A stretch of DNA of 64,000 bases, from NCBI RefSeq assembly GCF_014279975.1, contig NZ_CP047936.1:2480001-2544000 (forward strand). Direction: 5' to 3'. A program made the translations under genes and the position numbers. Positions 47,158 through 56,575 of the stretch are shown one piece after another. The notes under the pieces were generated by a model, which did no database searches, was not told where the DNA came from, and was given only the letters and a program-made list of their open reading frames with translations. The DNA comes from Synechococcus sp. BIOS-U3-1. GTDB lineage: Bacteria; Cyanobacteriota; Cyanobacteriia; PCC-6307; Cyanobiaceae. Each line of letters starts with the position of its first letter. Positions within the stretch are counted from its first letter, which is position 1.

Positions 47158-47868
47158 ATGAACTTCTTCCGCCAGATCGTCGTCTTCAGTTCCTGCCTGA
47201 CAGTCTCATTGGCTGGAACTGCTCCGGTTTTTGCTGACTCACAGAAAGCCACCATTCAAGAAATCCTGGACGGAGACGAGCTGTTCATCGACGATCAAAA
47301 AGCCAAAATCGAAGAAAAAGCACAGCCACCACAAGTCATCAGCACAGGCCTGAGCCGCGGCCAGATTGCCTTCAGCGGCGGCGCTGTCGGTCGAATCAAC
47401 CGCCAATCGCTGGTCAAGCTCGGCAGCAGCTGTTTCCTGCTGAACAAAGGCCAGATTCTGATCTCAGGACGTCAGGACGGTTGTACAGCTTCAAGTCGAT
47501 TGAGCGTTCGCGGCACCAATTACGTTCTCAAAATCAGTGATGACGGCAGTGCAGATCTGGCCGTGCTGGAAGGGTCCGTTGAAGTCACGGACAACAGCGG
47601 TGAAAAGGAGGCTGTCACCGTTGAAGCCGGCCAACGCCTTCAACTCAGCCCGGCGGGTGTGGTGATCGGACTGCTGCAATTGGCAGCCGGGGACTACCAG
47701 AGAATCCTTGATGGTCCCCTGTTCATCGGCTACACAGCGCCATTGCCGGGGTTGGCTGATCTCAGGCGTTATCTGAATCTGAATGTGCCTGGGTTACGCA
47801 TCCCCAGCGTGCCGGGAAGCCAAATCCGAATCACACCCAGCCTGCCCAGCCCAGTTCGTTTCTTCTGA
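47158..47868 (+). CDS. Exported FecR-domain protein (unit A of cyclase pair)
   Basis: 236 residues. A signal peptide (FRQIVVFSSCLTVSLAGTAPVFA, 4-26) is followed by a FecR-type beta domain (STGLSRGQIAFSGGAVGRINRQS; LSVRGTNYVLKISDDGSADLAVLEGSVEV; VEAGQRLQLSPAG). Two Cys at 92 and 109 are spaced exactly as in the second FecR protein of the window (90 and 107), suggesting a conserved disulfide. There is no TonB-receptor or sigma-factor gene nearby, so this is not a classical Fec regulator. Instead the next gene, 35 bp downstream, is a CHASE2 cyclase. A periplasmic partner of the cyclase is inferred. Confidence 0.85.
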   Translation: MNFFRQIVVFSSCLTVSLAGTAPVFADSQKATIQEILDGDELFIDDQKAKIEEKAQPPQVISTGLSRGQIAFSGGAVGRINRQSLVKLGSSCFLLNKGQILISGRQDGCTASSRLSVRGTNYVLKISDDGSADLAVLEGSVEVTDNSGEKEAVTVEAGQRLQLSPAGVVIGLLQLAAGDYQRILDGPLFIGYTAPLPGLADLRRYLNLNVPGLRIPSVPGSQIRITPSLPSPVRFF

Positions 47869-47903
47869 TGGCCTGATCACCCCAACTCCACGTACCACGG
47901 CGG

Positions 47904-49778
47904 ATGAGAACCACCACCGGACAGGCCAGAACAAGCATCGCGATCACGCTGTTCGGCTTGCTCTGTGGTGGCCTCGGCGGCTGGCCACCCGCTCTTTGGC
48001 GCAGCTGGTCTAAAGACATCAGCGATCAGATCACACTCTGGGCCGGGCCCAGCACACCTCCGGCAGAGGTAGTGGTCATCGCCGTGGATGATGCATCTCT
48101 GCAGCAGGCAAGATGGGTTCTGGAGGATACGTACCCAGATCCCTGGAGCGAAGGTCTCGACCGCTGGCCTTGGCCAAGAGCGGTCTACGGGCAGCTGATT
48201 GAACGCGTCATCGCAGCTGGCAGTCGTGGTGTAGCGATCAATGTGCTGTTTGCCGGGCAAAGCATCTATGGCCCTGAGGATGATGCTCGCTTCGCGGGAA
48301 CACTGAAGCGCAATCGTTCATCTGTGGCTCTGGCCGCCGAAATGATGGAACCGGTTGATCGCCAGGGGGCGGGCGGGCTCTCCCTCGAACCCCCCGCATC
48401 AACCCTGCTGGATGCTCTGGGTGGCCTGCCCTATCTGGGCCTCACCAACATGCTCAACGCCGAAGACGGCAGTATCGGTCCACATCCAGAAGCCTATGGA
48501 CATCGGGTGCTGCGGCCTTACGGCTTCGAGTTGCAGCAATCCCTCCCATCTGCCCTGCTGAAGATCGCCGGGCTCGAACCACCGCTCGATCAGGCTGATC
48601 GTTCGCTACGGCTGTATGGACCAGAGGGAACCATCACCCGACTGTCAGCCTGGGAAGTGCTGGACCCGCAGCGCTGGCGCAATCACCCCTTGCGAGCCAG
48701 GCTCAGGGACAGTCTGGTGCTGATCGGTCCAACGCTCGAAGACAACCAGAGCGGACAGTCCACACCCTTTGGAACCCTATCTGGGGTGGAACTGCTGGCC
48801 ACAGCAACCGCCAATGACCTCGACGGCAGCGGCCTGCGTCAATGGCCTCAGCATCCCTGGCAGAAAGCTCTGTTCAGCGCTGCCTGCAGCTGGCTGATTG
48901 CCTACCTGGCCACGCGACGCCTCACGCTGCGCTGGCGGCTGGTCACCTGCTCACTCGGTCTGACCAGCCTCCTTCTGATCAGCATCATCACGCTTGTGCA
49001 ACGCCAGACCGTGCTGCCTTTGCTGGCACCAAGTGCCGGGGTCGTTGGTCTGGCTTCCACACTTGCCGTCAGCAGTTTCTGGCGGGAAGAGCAAGAGCGT
49101 CGACGACTCCGCCAGACGTTTGAACGCTACGTCTCTCCAAGCGTGGTCCAGGAAATCCTCAAAGACCGCGACAGCGCCGAGGGAATTCTTAGAGGCAAGA
49201 CGCTTGCAGTGACAGTCCTGTTCAGTGACCTTGAGGGATTCACGGCCCTAACCCGAGAACGATCGCAACAAGGGCGCAGCGAAGAGCTCATCCATCAGCT
49301 GAATCGCTACCTGGGCCGAATGGTGGAGGTGATCACCCAGCATGGGGGCACGGTCGACAAGTTCATCGGCGATTGCGTCATGGCCGTTTTTGGATCACCC
49401 GTCAGTCGAGGGACTGAGCTGGAAGCCAGGCAGGCAGTTCGTTGTGCTGTAGCCATGCGTCAGGCCTTGGAAGAACTCAATCAGGAGTGGACAGAAAGGG
49501 GGCTTGATCCGCTCAGCTGTGGAATCGGCCTAGCCAGCGGGGAAGCGGTGGTTGGCCAGATCGGCAGTCCACAACGGATGGATTTCACCGTGATCGGCGA
49601 CACGGTCAACCTGTCCAGCCGCCTGGAATCACTGACCAGAAAGCTCGGCACGCCCGTCCTGATGGATGAGCAAACTGCACTCCTTGCTGGGGCTGAGATC
49701 GCCACAGATGATCTCGGTGAGCAGGCAATCAAGGGTATGGATCGCTGCCAGGTCTATCGACCCAGGCTCACCCCTTGA
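47904..49778 (+). CDS. CHASE2-domain class III adenylate cyclase, copy A
   Basis: 624 residues. One N-terminal helix (about 10-32) precedes an extracytoplasmic CHASE2 sensor (VVVIAVDDASLQQA; LDRWPWPRAVYGQLIERV; to about 300). Three membrane helices (about 310-400) and a cytoplasmic class III cyclase domain (about 430-615) follow. Metal-binding Asp are D442 (FSDLEGFT) and D490 (DKFIGD); the purine-selecting Lys is K486 with Thr in DFTVIGD, the cAMP-forming set; Asn and Arg of NLSSRLE complete the site. It should be catalytically competent. It follows the FecR gene closely and overlaps gatB (convergent) by 11 bp. Confidence 0.93.
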   Translation: MRTTTGQARTSIAITLFGLLCGGLGGWPPALWRSWSKDISDQITLWAGPSTPPAEVVVIAVDDASLQQARWVLEDTYPDPWSEGLDRWPWPRAVYGQLIERVIAAGSRGVAINVLFAGQSIYGPEDDARFAGTLKRNRSSVALAAEMMEPVDRQGAGGLSLEPPASTLLDALGGLPYLGLTNMLNAEDGSIGPHPEAYGHRVLRPYGFELQQSLPSALLKIAGLEPPLDQADRSLRLYGPEGTITRLSAWEVLDPQRWRNHPLRARLRDSLVLIGPTLEDNQSGQSTPFGTLSGVELLATATANDLDGSGLRQWPQHPWQKALFSAACSWLIAYLATRRLTLRWRLVTCSLGLTSLLLISIITLVQRQTVLPLLAPSAGVVGLASTLAVSSFWREEQERRRLRQTFERYVSPSVVQEILKDRDSAEGILRGKTLAVTVLFSDLEGFTALTRERSQQGRSEELIHQLNRYLGRMVEVITQHGGTVDKFIGDCVMAVFGSPVSRGTELEARQAVRCAVAMRQALEELNQEWTERGLDPLSCGIGLASGEAVVGQIGSPQRMDFTVIGDTVNLSSRLESLTRKLGTPVLMDEQTALLAGAEIATDDLGEQAIKGMDRCQVYRPRLTP

Positions 49779-51252
49779 GTTTTTGACTAAGGATCTGGTT
49801 GGCAAGCTTGGGATCGGCCTTGCCACCGGTCTTTTTCATCAGCTGGCCGACAAAAAATCCCTGAAGCTTGGTCTTGCCGCCACGGAACGCCTCAACCTCG
49901 TCGGGATGAGCCGCGAGCAGCTCTTCAACGATGGCGGTGATCGCTCCAGGATCGCTGATCATTCCCAAACCGCGTTCATCCACGATCGCCTTAGGTGAGC
50001 CGCCCTTTTCGAGCAGTTCAGGGAGGATTTCCTTGGCAATCTTGCCGCTGATCTTGCCGCCATCGATCAGCTTCACCATCTCCGCCAACTGATCAGGACG
50101 GAACGGGAGTTCTGCATAACTCAGCCGGTTGCTGTTCACGTGGGCAGCAATATCTCCAGTGATCCAGTTGGATGCGAGCTTGGCGTCAGCACCGTCACTC
50201 ACCACGGCCTCGAAGTAATCGGCCATCGGACGCTCATCGGTGAGCACGCGGGCGTCGTACTGAGACAGACCCAGATCGTCGGCATAGCGATGCCGCTTGG
50301 CGGCTGGCAACTCAGGCAGTTCAGCCCTCCACGCCTCACGCTGTTCAATGCTCACTTCGATGGGTCCCAGATCAGGATCGGGGAAATAGCGGTAGTCGCT
50401 GGCCCCTTCCTTGCTACGCATGCTCTTGGTGAGCTGCTTGCCTTCATCCCAGAGACGGGTCTCCTGAACAATCGGCTCGCCGCTCTCATAAGCCTTGATC
50501 TGGCGCTGGATCTCGTATTCGCAGGCCTTCTGAATCGCGGAGAAGGAGTTCATATTCTTGATCTCCACCTTGGTGCCGAAGGGGGCATCCGGCCCGCGGC
50601 GCACGGAGATATTCACGTCGCAGCGCAGCGATCCCTCCTGCATGTTGCCGTCGCTCACTCCGATGTAACGCACGATCCGACGGATCTCCGACGCGTATTC
50701 AGCCGCTTCACGACCGGTGCGGAGATCGGGCTTACTAACGATTTCTGCGAGCGCCACTCCAGCACGGTTGTAATCCACCAGCGAATGGGTGGATCCCGCC
50801 AGACGATCACTGCCGGCGTGCACAAGCTTGCCGGCATCTTCTTCCATGTGCAGGCGCTCGATGCCGATCTTTTTGAGATAGGTGTCCTTGCCCTTTTCAG
50901 CCACCTCCACCTCGATCCAACCCTCTTCCGCGATCGGCTCGTCGTATTGAGTGATTTGGTAGTTCTTGGGTAGATCCGGATAGAAATACTGCTTGCGATC
51001 GAACTTGCAGTGCTCCGCAACGTTCAGATTCAGGCCCATCGAAGCCTTGACCGCGAACTCGAGCACCTTCTGGTTCAACACCGGCAGCGTTCCCGGCAGA
51101 CCACAAACCACCGGATCAATGTGGGTGTTGGGATCATCCCCAAAGGTGGTGGAAGATGCTGTGAAAATCTTGCTGTCGGTGCCCAGCTGCACGTGGGTTT
51201 CAAGGCCAATCACAGCTTCCCAGGCCTGTTCAGTCGCTGCAGGTGCCGACAT
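49768..51252 (-). CDS. gatB: Aspartyl/glutamyl-tRNA amidotransferase subunit B
   Basis: Part of GatCAB, which converts Glu-tRNA-Gln (and Asp-tRNA-Asn) to the amide form. 494 residues from MSAPAATEQAWEAVIGLETH; the in-frame extension to 51765 overlaps thiO and is spurious. Signatures are LETHVQLGTDSKIF, CGLPGTLPVLN, FDRKQYFYPDLPKNYQITQ, the LVDYNRAGVALAEIVS loop and the C-terminal YqeY-like tRNA-binding domain (ANQILSQKLKG end). It diverges from thiO by 54 bp. Confidence 0.97.
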   Translation of the reverse strand: MSAPAATEQAWEAVIGLETHVQLGTDSKIFTASSTTFGDDPNTHIDPVVCGLPGTLPVLNQKVLEFAVKASMGLNLNVAEHCKFDRKQYFYPDLPKNYQITQYDEPIAEEGWIEVEVAEKGKDTYLKKIGIERLHMEEDAGKLVHAGSDRLAGSTHSLVDYNRAGVALAEIVSKPDLRTGREAAEYASEIRRIVRYIGVSDGNMQEGSLRCDVNISVRRGPDAPFGTKVEIKNMNSFSAIQKACEYEIQRQIKAYESGEPIVQETRLWDEGKQLTKSMRSKEGASDYRYFPDPDLGPIEVSIEQREAWRAELPELPAAKRHRYADDLGLSQYDARVLTDERPMADYFEAVVSDGADAKLASNWITGDIAAHVNSNRLSYAELPFRPDQLAEMVKLIDGGKISGKIAKEILPELLEKGGSPKAIVDERGLGMISDPGAITAIVEELLAAHPDEVEAFRGGKTKLQGFFVGQLMKKTGGKADPKLANQILSQKLKG

Positions 51253-51306
51253 CCGTTGAGAGGATCGATGAGGGCTTGATCCTATGGAAAGGCTAGACAT
51301 TCGGTC

Positions 51307-52443
51307 ATGACCGCGTCCGAGAGAACAGCCACCGAAGCGATTCTGATCCTTGGTGGAGGCCTGATGGGACTGGCCATCGCCCATCAACTGGCACGCCGCG
51401 GCCTCCAAGTCGCTGTGCTCAGCCGGCGTCGAAGCGAAGCAGCAGGTTTCGTCGCAGCCGGCATGTTGGCGCCGCACGCCGAAGGTCTCGAAGACCAATT
51501 GCTGGCATTGGGCGAGATCAGCCTGAAACGCATCTCCGGTTGGGTGGCCCAGATCGAAGCCGACAGTGGTCTGTCCTGTGGCTTGCGCTCCACAGGCATC
51601 GTGGTGCCCTTTCGCAGTGCCGAGGAACGTGACCGATATCCCACAGCCAACCAAGGCGAACCCCTCAACCGAGACGACCTGGATCAAGAGCTTCCCGGGC
51701 TTGCCGCAGCTTGGACAGCCGGCCTGCTCTTTGCTCAGGACGGTCAGATCGACAACCGACGGCAATTAATGCGGGCTTTGGAGAGCGCCTGCGTGGACCG
51801 AGGTGTGCACTTCCAGGAGGGTGTGGAAGTGTTGGATCTGATCCATAGGGACGGACGCCTCAGCGGCGTGCGTGCCCGCGACTCTGAGGGGAGTTTGTTC
51901 TCCCTCCCATGCCGCCAGGCAGTTCTCTGCAGCGGAGCTTGGAGTGCCCGGCTGCTACCTGAATTGCCGGTATTCCCAGTCAAAGGGCAAATGCTCTCGC
52001 TCCAGACCCCCCGCGGAGCTCTTCGGCGGGTGATCTTTGGACCTGGGATTTATATGGTTCCAAGAGAGGACGGTCTCGTGGTGGTGGGCGCCACATCAGA
52101 ACGCGAAGCAGGATTCAGCGAAGGCCTCACTCCGCACGGCCAAACCACACTCAAGGAAGGCATCGCCGCATTGATGCCGGAAGCCATCCATTGGCCGCCC
52201 ATGGAGCGATGGTGGGGGTTCAGACCCTGCACGCCAGATGAGGGACCGCTACTTGGCTCGAGTCCGATCGAAGGGTTGCTGCTGGCCTGCGGCCACCATC
52301 GCAACGGCGTATTGATGGCCAGTGCGACCTCTGAGCTGATCGCCGACATCGCCAGTGGACAGGAGCCTCGACAGGATCTAACCCAGCTCATGCCCTACTT
52401 CCGCTGGGATCGCTTTTCGCACAAAAAAGCCTCGAAGACCTGA
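51307..52443 (+). CDS. thiO: Glycine oxidase ThiO-type FAD enzyme
   Basis: Makes the dehydroglycine needed for the thiazole of thiamine. 378 residues; FAD-binding ILGGGLMGLAIAHQLARRG near the N-terminus, AAGMLAPHAEG, VLCSGAWSARLLPELPVFPVKGQMLSL, and the C-terminal LLLACGHHRNGVLMASATSELIADI are typical of the DAO family's ThiO branch. The last five or so codons coincide with one arm of the ndk terminator hairpin coming from the other strand. No other thiamine gene is adjacent. Confidence 0.93.
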   Translation: MTASERTATEAILILGGGLMGLAIAHQLARRGLQVAVLSRRRSEAAGFVAAGMLAPHAEGLEDQLLALGEISLKRISGWVAQIEADSGLSCGLRSTGIVVPFRSAEERDRYPTANQGEPLNRDDLDQELPGLAAAWTAGLLFAQDGQIDNRRQLMRALESACVDRGVHFQEGVEVLDLIHRDGRLSGVRARDSEGSLFSLPCRQAVLCSGAWSARLLPELPVFPVKGQMLSLQTPRGALRRVIFGPGIYMVPREDGLVVVGATSEREAGFSEGLTPHGQTTLKEGIAALMPEAIHWPPMERWWGFRPCTPDEGPLLGSSPIEGLLLACGHHRNGVLMASATSELIADIASGQEPRQDLTQLMPYFRWDRFSHKKASKT

Positions 52444-52455
52444 GGTCCTCGAGGC
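52423..52455 (-). terminator. ndk terminator overlapping the 3' end of thiO
   Basis: On the minus strand an 11-of-12-bp stem (arms 52444-52455 and 52429-52440, loop TCA) is followed by six T (52428-52423), about 40 bp after the ndk stop. The distal arm and T-run are inside thiO coding sequence (codons for KKASKT), so the two genes share this DNA. Confidence 0.9.
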
Positions 52456-52494
52456 TGCAAGCAATCAGCAATCAGCAATCACTGAAAAAATAAA

Positions 52495-52953
52495 TCAGCT
52501 CTCCACACGCCATTCCTGGTCGGAAGGGGCCCAGTCATTGAGCTCAGAGGGCTGGAACCAGAGACCGATCTCAAACTGAGCCGTCTCAGGAGCATCAGAG
52601 CCGTGGATCACATTGCGGCCGATATTCACAGCCAAGTCGCCGCGGATGGTGCCGGGCTCAGCTTCAAGGGGCTTTGTGGCCCCGATCAGTTTGCGGGCAC
52701 TGGCAATCACTCCATCTCCTTCCCAGACCATGGCCACCACTGGGCCTGAGGTGATGAACTCGACCAGGCCAGCAAAGAAAGGGCGCTCTTTGTGAACGCC
52801 GTAGTGCTGTTCAGCCAATTCACGGCTGGGGGTGATCTGCTTCAACCCCACAAGCTTGAAACCCTTGCGCTCAAAACGGCCAAGGATTTCACCCACCAGC
52901 CCGCGCTGGACACCATCGGGCTTGATGGCGATGAACGTGCGTTCGGTGGCCAT
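52495..52953 (-). CDS. ndk: Nucleoside diphosphate kinase
   Basis: Balances nucleoside triphosphate pools by ping-pong phosphate transfer. 152 residues, full length. The phosphorylated His is in [15 protein letters not shown]; the N-terminal [19 protein letters not shown] and the EWRVES tail agree with the family. The start is ATG at 52953 beside ACATTC-poor sequence without a clear Shine-Dalgarno. It diverges from speA (137 bp spacer). Confidence 0.98.
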   Translation of the reverse strand: MATERTFIAIKPDGVQRGLVGEILGRFERKGFKLVGLKQITPSRELAEQHYGVHKERPFFAGLVEFITSGPVVAMVWEGDGVIASARKLIGATKPLEAEPGTIRGDLAVNIGRNVIHGSDAPETAQFEIGLWFQPSELNDWAPSDQEWRVES

Positions 52954-53090
52954 GAAGAATTACAAGAGTGAAGTGGGGCATCCTCTGTGCTGACCCACCC
53001 ACTTGGCAAGCAAGCCGCAGACGATTTGTTTCTGCTGCTCTGATGCAGGCTCCTTAGATTTGCTCAAACAACAACAGCGCTTTCTCACGC

Positions 53091-55070
53091 ATGGTGCTTG
53101 CCGACGCCAACCAACCGGAACGTGAGGGCACAGACGGCAGACCAGCACTGAGCACGCCCTGGAATATTCAAGACAGCTCTGAGTTGTACGGGCTGGAGCG
53201 TTGGGGGGATCCCTACTTCTCTATCAACCTGCGCGGGCACGTGAGCGTGCAACCCCGCGGAGAGCGCGGCGGAAGCCTTGATCTGGTGGAACTCGTGCAA
53301 GGTTTGCAAGGCAGGAACCTGAACCTGCCACTGCTGATCAGGTTCGACGACATCCTCGAAGACCGGCTCGAGAGCCTTCATGCCGCCTTCGAGCGAGCGA
53401 TCACTCGATACGACTACAGCGGTCGGTACCAGGGAGTGTTCCCTGTGAAATGCAACCAGCAATGCCATGTTGTGGAGGAGCTGGTGAGCTGCGGCAAGCG
53501 CTGGCACTTCGGCCTTGAAGCCGGCAGCAAAGCTGAATTGCTGATCGCCCTGTCGCTCATTGACGACCCCGAGGCATTACTGATCTGCAACGGCTACAAG
53601 GATCAGCGTTACATCGAGACGGCAATCCTGGCCCGAAGGCTGGGCAGGCGGCCGATCGTCGTGATCGAACAAGCCGACGAGGTGCAACGAATCATTGATG
53701 CCAGCCAGGAACTAGGCGCAGCACCCCTGATCGGGATCCGCGCTCGACTCTCCAGCCGAAGCACAGGCCGCTGGGGCAACTCGATCGGCGATAAGGCCAA
53801 ATTCGGCCTGCCAGTCCCAGAGATCCTCGCGACTGTGGAAGCTCTAAGGAACGCCGGACTGCTGGAAGAACTGCGCTTGCTTCACTTCCATGTCGGTAGC
53901 CAGATCAACGACATCGGTGTTGTCAAAGACGCGCTGCAGGAGGCGTCCCGCATCTACGTGGAACTCCACAAACTGGGAGCCCCGATGGGCTATCTGGATG
54001 TGGGTGGCGGACTGGGAATTGATTACGACGGAAGTCGGACAGCGACCGCTGCCTCCACGAACTACTCGCTCCAGAACTACGCCAACGACGTTGTTGCGAC
54101 AGTCAAGGAAGGTTGTGAGCCCCATGGAGTGGCAGTCCCGACCCTGGTGAGCGAAAGCGGCCGAGCCATCGCCAGTCATTTCTCAGTTCTGGTCTTCAAT
54201 GTTCTCGGTACAGGCGGACTTCCGCAATCGGCACCTTCACGCTCCGAGACAGAATCTCTGATCGTGAGCAACCTGCACGACACCCTTTACGGGATCAAGA
54301 CGCTTCCGAATGACGGCAGTGCAGATGTCTCTCGACTGCAGGAAGCCTGGAACGATGCCCTCAAATTCAAGGAGGACGCGTTAGCAGCATTCAGACTCGG
54401 CTATCTGAGCCTCACCGAACGCAGCCAGGCCGAACAACTCACCTGGGCCTGCGCACGGGCCCTTGTCGAAAAACTGCCTGAAGATGCCGTGCTTCCCGAG
54501 GAACTTCAGTCCTTGCCTGCAGTGCTGGCTCTCACCTATTACGCGAACCTATCGATCTTCCGCTCAGCCCCCGACACCTGGGCCATTCAGCAGCTATTTC
54601 CCCTAATGCCAATCCACAGGCTGGGAGAAAAGCCCACCGAACTGGGACATTTTGCCGATCTCACCTGCGATTCAGATGGTCGGCTCAACCGCTTCATCGC
54701 CGATGGACGCAGTAAGCAACTGCTGGAGCTGCATTCTCTCCATCCGCAAGAGCCCTATCTAATCGGCATGTTTCTGGGTGGGGCTTACCAGGAAGTGATG
54801 GGCAACCTCCACAACTTGTTCGGCACCACTGATGCCGTGCACATTCGTCTGGCACCAGGTGGTGAATACCAGGTGGACCATGTGGTGCGTGGAGACACCA
54901 ACGCCGACGTTCTCATGGCGATGGAACACAACCCGGAAACACTGTTGGAACGCCTGCGGGTCGCCAGTGAGCGGTCGATCCGTGCCAACCAGCTCAAAAT
55001 CGCCGAAGCTCGACGGCTGATGGATCATCTGGAAATCAGCCTGCGTCAGAGCACCTATCTGCAGAACTGA
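53091..55070 (+). CDS. speA: Biosynthetic arginine decarboxylase
   Basis: Decarboxylates arginine to agmatine, the first step of one polyamine route. 659 residues, normal for SpeA. The PLP-binding Lys is in YQGVFPVKCNQQCHVVEEL; the barrel has LHFHVGSQINDIGVVKDA and LDVGGGLGIDYDGS, and the C-terminal half has LFPLMPIHRLGEKPTE and LAPGGEYQVDHVVRGDTNADVL. The next gene, an MscS-type channel with a cNMP-binding domain, starts only 5 bp after the stop, so the two are probably in one operon. Confidence 0.97.
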   Translation: MVLADANQPEREGTDGRPALSTPWNIQDSSELYGLERWGDPYFSINLRGHVSVQPRGERGGSLDLVELVQGLQGRNLNLPLLIRFDDILEDRLESLHAAFERAITRYDYSGRYQGVFPVKCNQQCHVVEELVSCGKRWHFGLEAGSKAELLIALSLIDDPEALLICNGYKDQRYIETAILARRLGRRPIVVIEQADEVQRIIDASQELGAAPLIGIRARLSSRSTGRWGNSIGDKAKFGLPVPEILATVEALRNAGLLEELRLLHFHVGSQINDIGVVKDALQEASRIYVELHKLGAPMGYLDVGGGLGIDYDGSRTATAASTNYSLQNYANDVVATVKEGCEPHGVAVPTLVSESGRAIASHFSVLVFNVLGTGGLPQSAPSRSETESLIVSNLHDTLYGIKTLPNDGSADVSRLQEAWNDALKFKEDALAAFRLGYLSLTERSQAEQLTWACARALVEKLPEDAVLPEELQSLPAVLALTYYANLSIFRSAPDTWAIQQLFPLMPIHRLGEKPTELGHFADLTCDSDGRLNRFIADGRSKQLLELHSLHPQEPYLIGMFLGGAYQEVMGNLHNLFGTTDAVHIRLAPGGEYQVDHVVRGDTNADVLMAMEHNPETLLERLRVASERSIRANQLKIAEARRLMDHLEISLRQSTYLQN

Positions 55071-55075
55071 ATGCC

Positions 55076-56545
55076 ATGACTCTGACTCTGAGCATTCTGG
55101 CAATTTTGACGCTGCTCACAGTTCATCGAGTCTGCAGGCGCCAACATCTCAGCCCACCGCCCTTACGACTGCCTCTGATTGCAGCCATCGGCATCCCTGT
55201 GCTGAACAAGCTGGCTGAAATCGTCAGCTACGGGGGCCTGCCGGTGCTGCAGAGCTCGCTAGCAGCATCCATCACTCTGCTTTGGGCTCTGAACCTGGTC
55301 CGAATCCTGACTTGGGCCATCCTGCAAATTCCTGCTGAACTCGGCTGGTGGAAACCCACTGCCAAGATCCTGCGCGACCTGCTGACCCTTGCAGTGATCA
55401 CGGTCGTCACGATGGTGGTGATTCACCGAGACTTCCAGGTCAATCTTGTCGGGCTGGCAGCCACGTCAGCCGTCGTCACCGCCGTCATCGGTCTTGCTGC
55501 GCAGGAGACGCTGAAAAATCTGTTCGCAGGCATCTCACTGCAAGTTGATTCACCGTTCGAAGAAGGTGACTGGATTGACCTGGGTTCAGCAACCGGCGTC
55601 GTGACATCGCTCCGTTTAATGACGACCCGAGTACGCGGACTAGACGGCTCAATCACCGTGGTACCGAACAGCCGCATCGCCGTGGAGGGGCTGCGCCGCT
55701 TCAAACCTGAAGAACCCGTTGGACAGATGATTGATGTGGGATTGGATTACAGCCTGCCTCCAAGCCAGGCGATCCAGTTGCTGCAACAAACTCTTCAACG
55801 CAACCGCAAGGTGCTCCGTCAACCAACCCCGAAAGTCTGGGTGTCGTCCTTCGAAGACAGCTCAATCACCTACCGCTTACTGACCTGGCAGACATCACCA
55901 CTGGAATTACGGCATCTGAGGAGCACAGTGCTTGAACAGATTTGGTACGCCCTCCATCGCGTTGACCAGTCCATCCCCTACCCAATTCGAGACATTCGCA
56001 CCAAGCCCAGCCAAGCCAAGTTGCCATCCAATGACATCACGTTGGAACAAAAGCAAAACCTCCTGGCCTCAACTGAAATCTTCAGTCATCTCAATGAGCA
56101 TCAGCTTGCAATGCTGGCGGACCTGGCAAGCTGCGAAACCTTTGCACCCGGCGAATCGATCGTTAGGCAAGGAGAGCGCGGTGACAGCCTATATCTCGTA
56201 GTTCGTGGAACCTTGGAGGTGTTACAGACAAACGCCAATAACTCCACCACCCAGCCAAGCCGACATGTCGCGGATCTTGAGACAAGTGACAGCTTCGGCG
56301 AGATGGCACTCTGCACCGGTGAAGTTCGTTCAGCAAGTGTGATCTGCAAGAGCGAATGCGTCTTGATCGAGATCGAGCGCAAACACCTTCTGCCACTGCT
56401 CGAAGAACAACCAGAAATTCTCGAAACAATGGGCTCGATCATGGCCGCACGGCAGCAACAACTCAAAGTCAACAAAGAGCAACGCGCTGAAACCCGTCGA
56501 CTCGCGTTGATCGCACGCATGCAGAGGCTTTTTAACCTCACCTGA
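55076..56545 (+). CDS. MscS-family channel with C-terminal cyclic-nucleotide-binding domain
   Basis: 489 residues. Several membrane helices (about 1-125) lead into the MscS pore helix and beta domain (LAATSAVVTAVIGLAAQETLKNLFAGISLQ; FEEGDWIDLGSATGVV; VVPNSRIAVEGLRRFK). A cNMP-binding barrel follows at about 345-470 with the phosphate-binding cassette FGEMALCTGEVRSASV. Its Glu and Arg are intact, so it can be expected to bind a cyclic nucleotide. This architecture is that of the bacterial cyclic-nucleotide-gated MscS (bCNG) group. Together with two cyclases nearby it is a likely output of local cAMP. It directly follows speA, a regulatory coupling worth noting. Confidence 0.92.
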   Translation: MTLTLSILAILTLLTVHRVCRRQHLSPPPLRLPLIAAIGIPVLNKLAEIVSYGGLPVLQSSLAASITLLWALNLVRILTWAILQIPAELGWWKPTAKILRDLLTLAVITVVTMVVIHRDFQVNLVGLAATSAVVTAVIGLAAQETLKNLFAGISLQVDSPFEEGDWIDLGSATGVVTSLRLMTTRVRGLDGSITVVPNSRIAVEGLRRFKPEEPVGQMIDVGLDYSLPPSQAIQLLQQTLQRNRKVLRQPTPKVWVSSFEDSSITYRLLTWQTSPLELRHLRSTVLEQIWYALHRVDQSIPYPIRDIRTKPSQAKLPSNDITLEQKQNLLASTEIFSHLNEHQLAMLADLASCETFAPGESIVRQGERGDSLYLVVRGTLEVLQTNANNSTTQPSRHVADLETSDSFGEMALCTGEVRSASVICKSECVLIEIERKHLLPLLEEQPEILETMGSIMAARQQQLKVNKEQRAETRRLALIARMQRLFNLT

Positions 56546-56575
56546 GCAGAGTGATCACTCAGTCCAACACAAGCA

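Noticed and set aside
47158-47868. Classical FecR anti-sigma regulator of iron uptake
   Set aside because: There is a cleavable-type signal peptide but no sigma-factor gene or TonB-dependent receptor nearby, and the partner gene is a cyclase.
51253-51765. A 171-codon N-terminal extension of gatB
   Set aside because: It overlaps thiO on the other strand and the family start MSAPAATEQAWEAVIGLETH lies at 51252.
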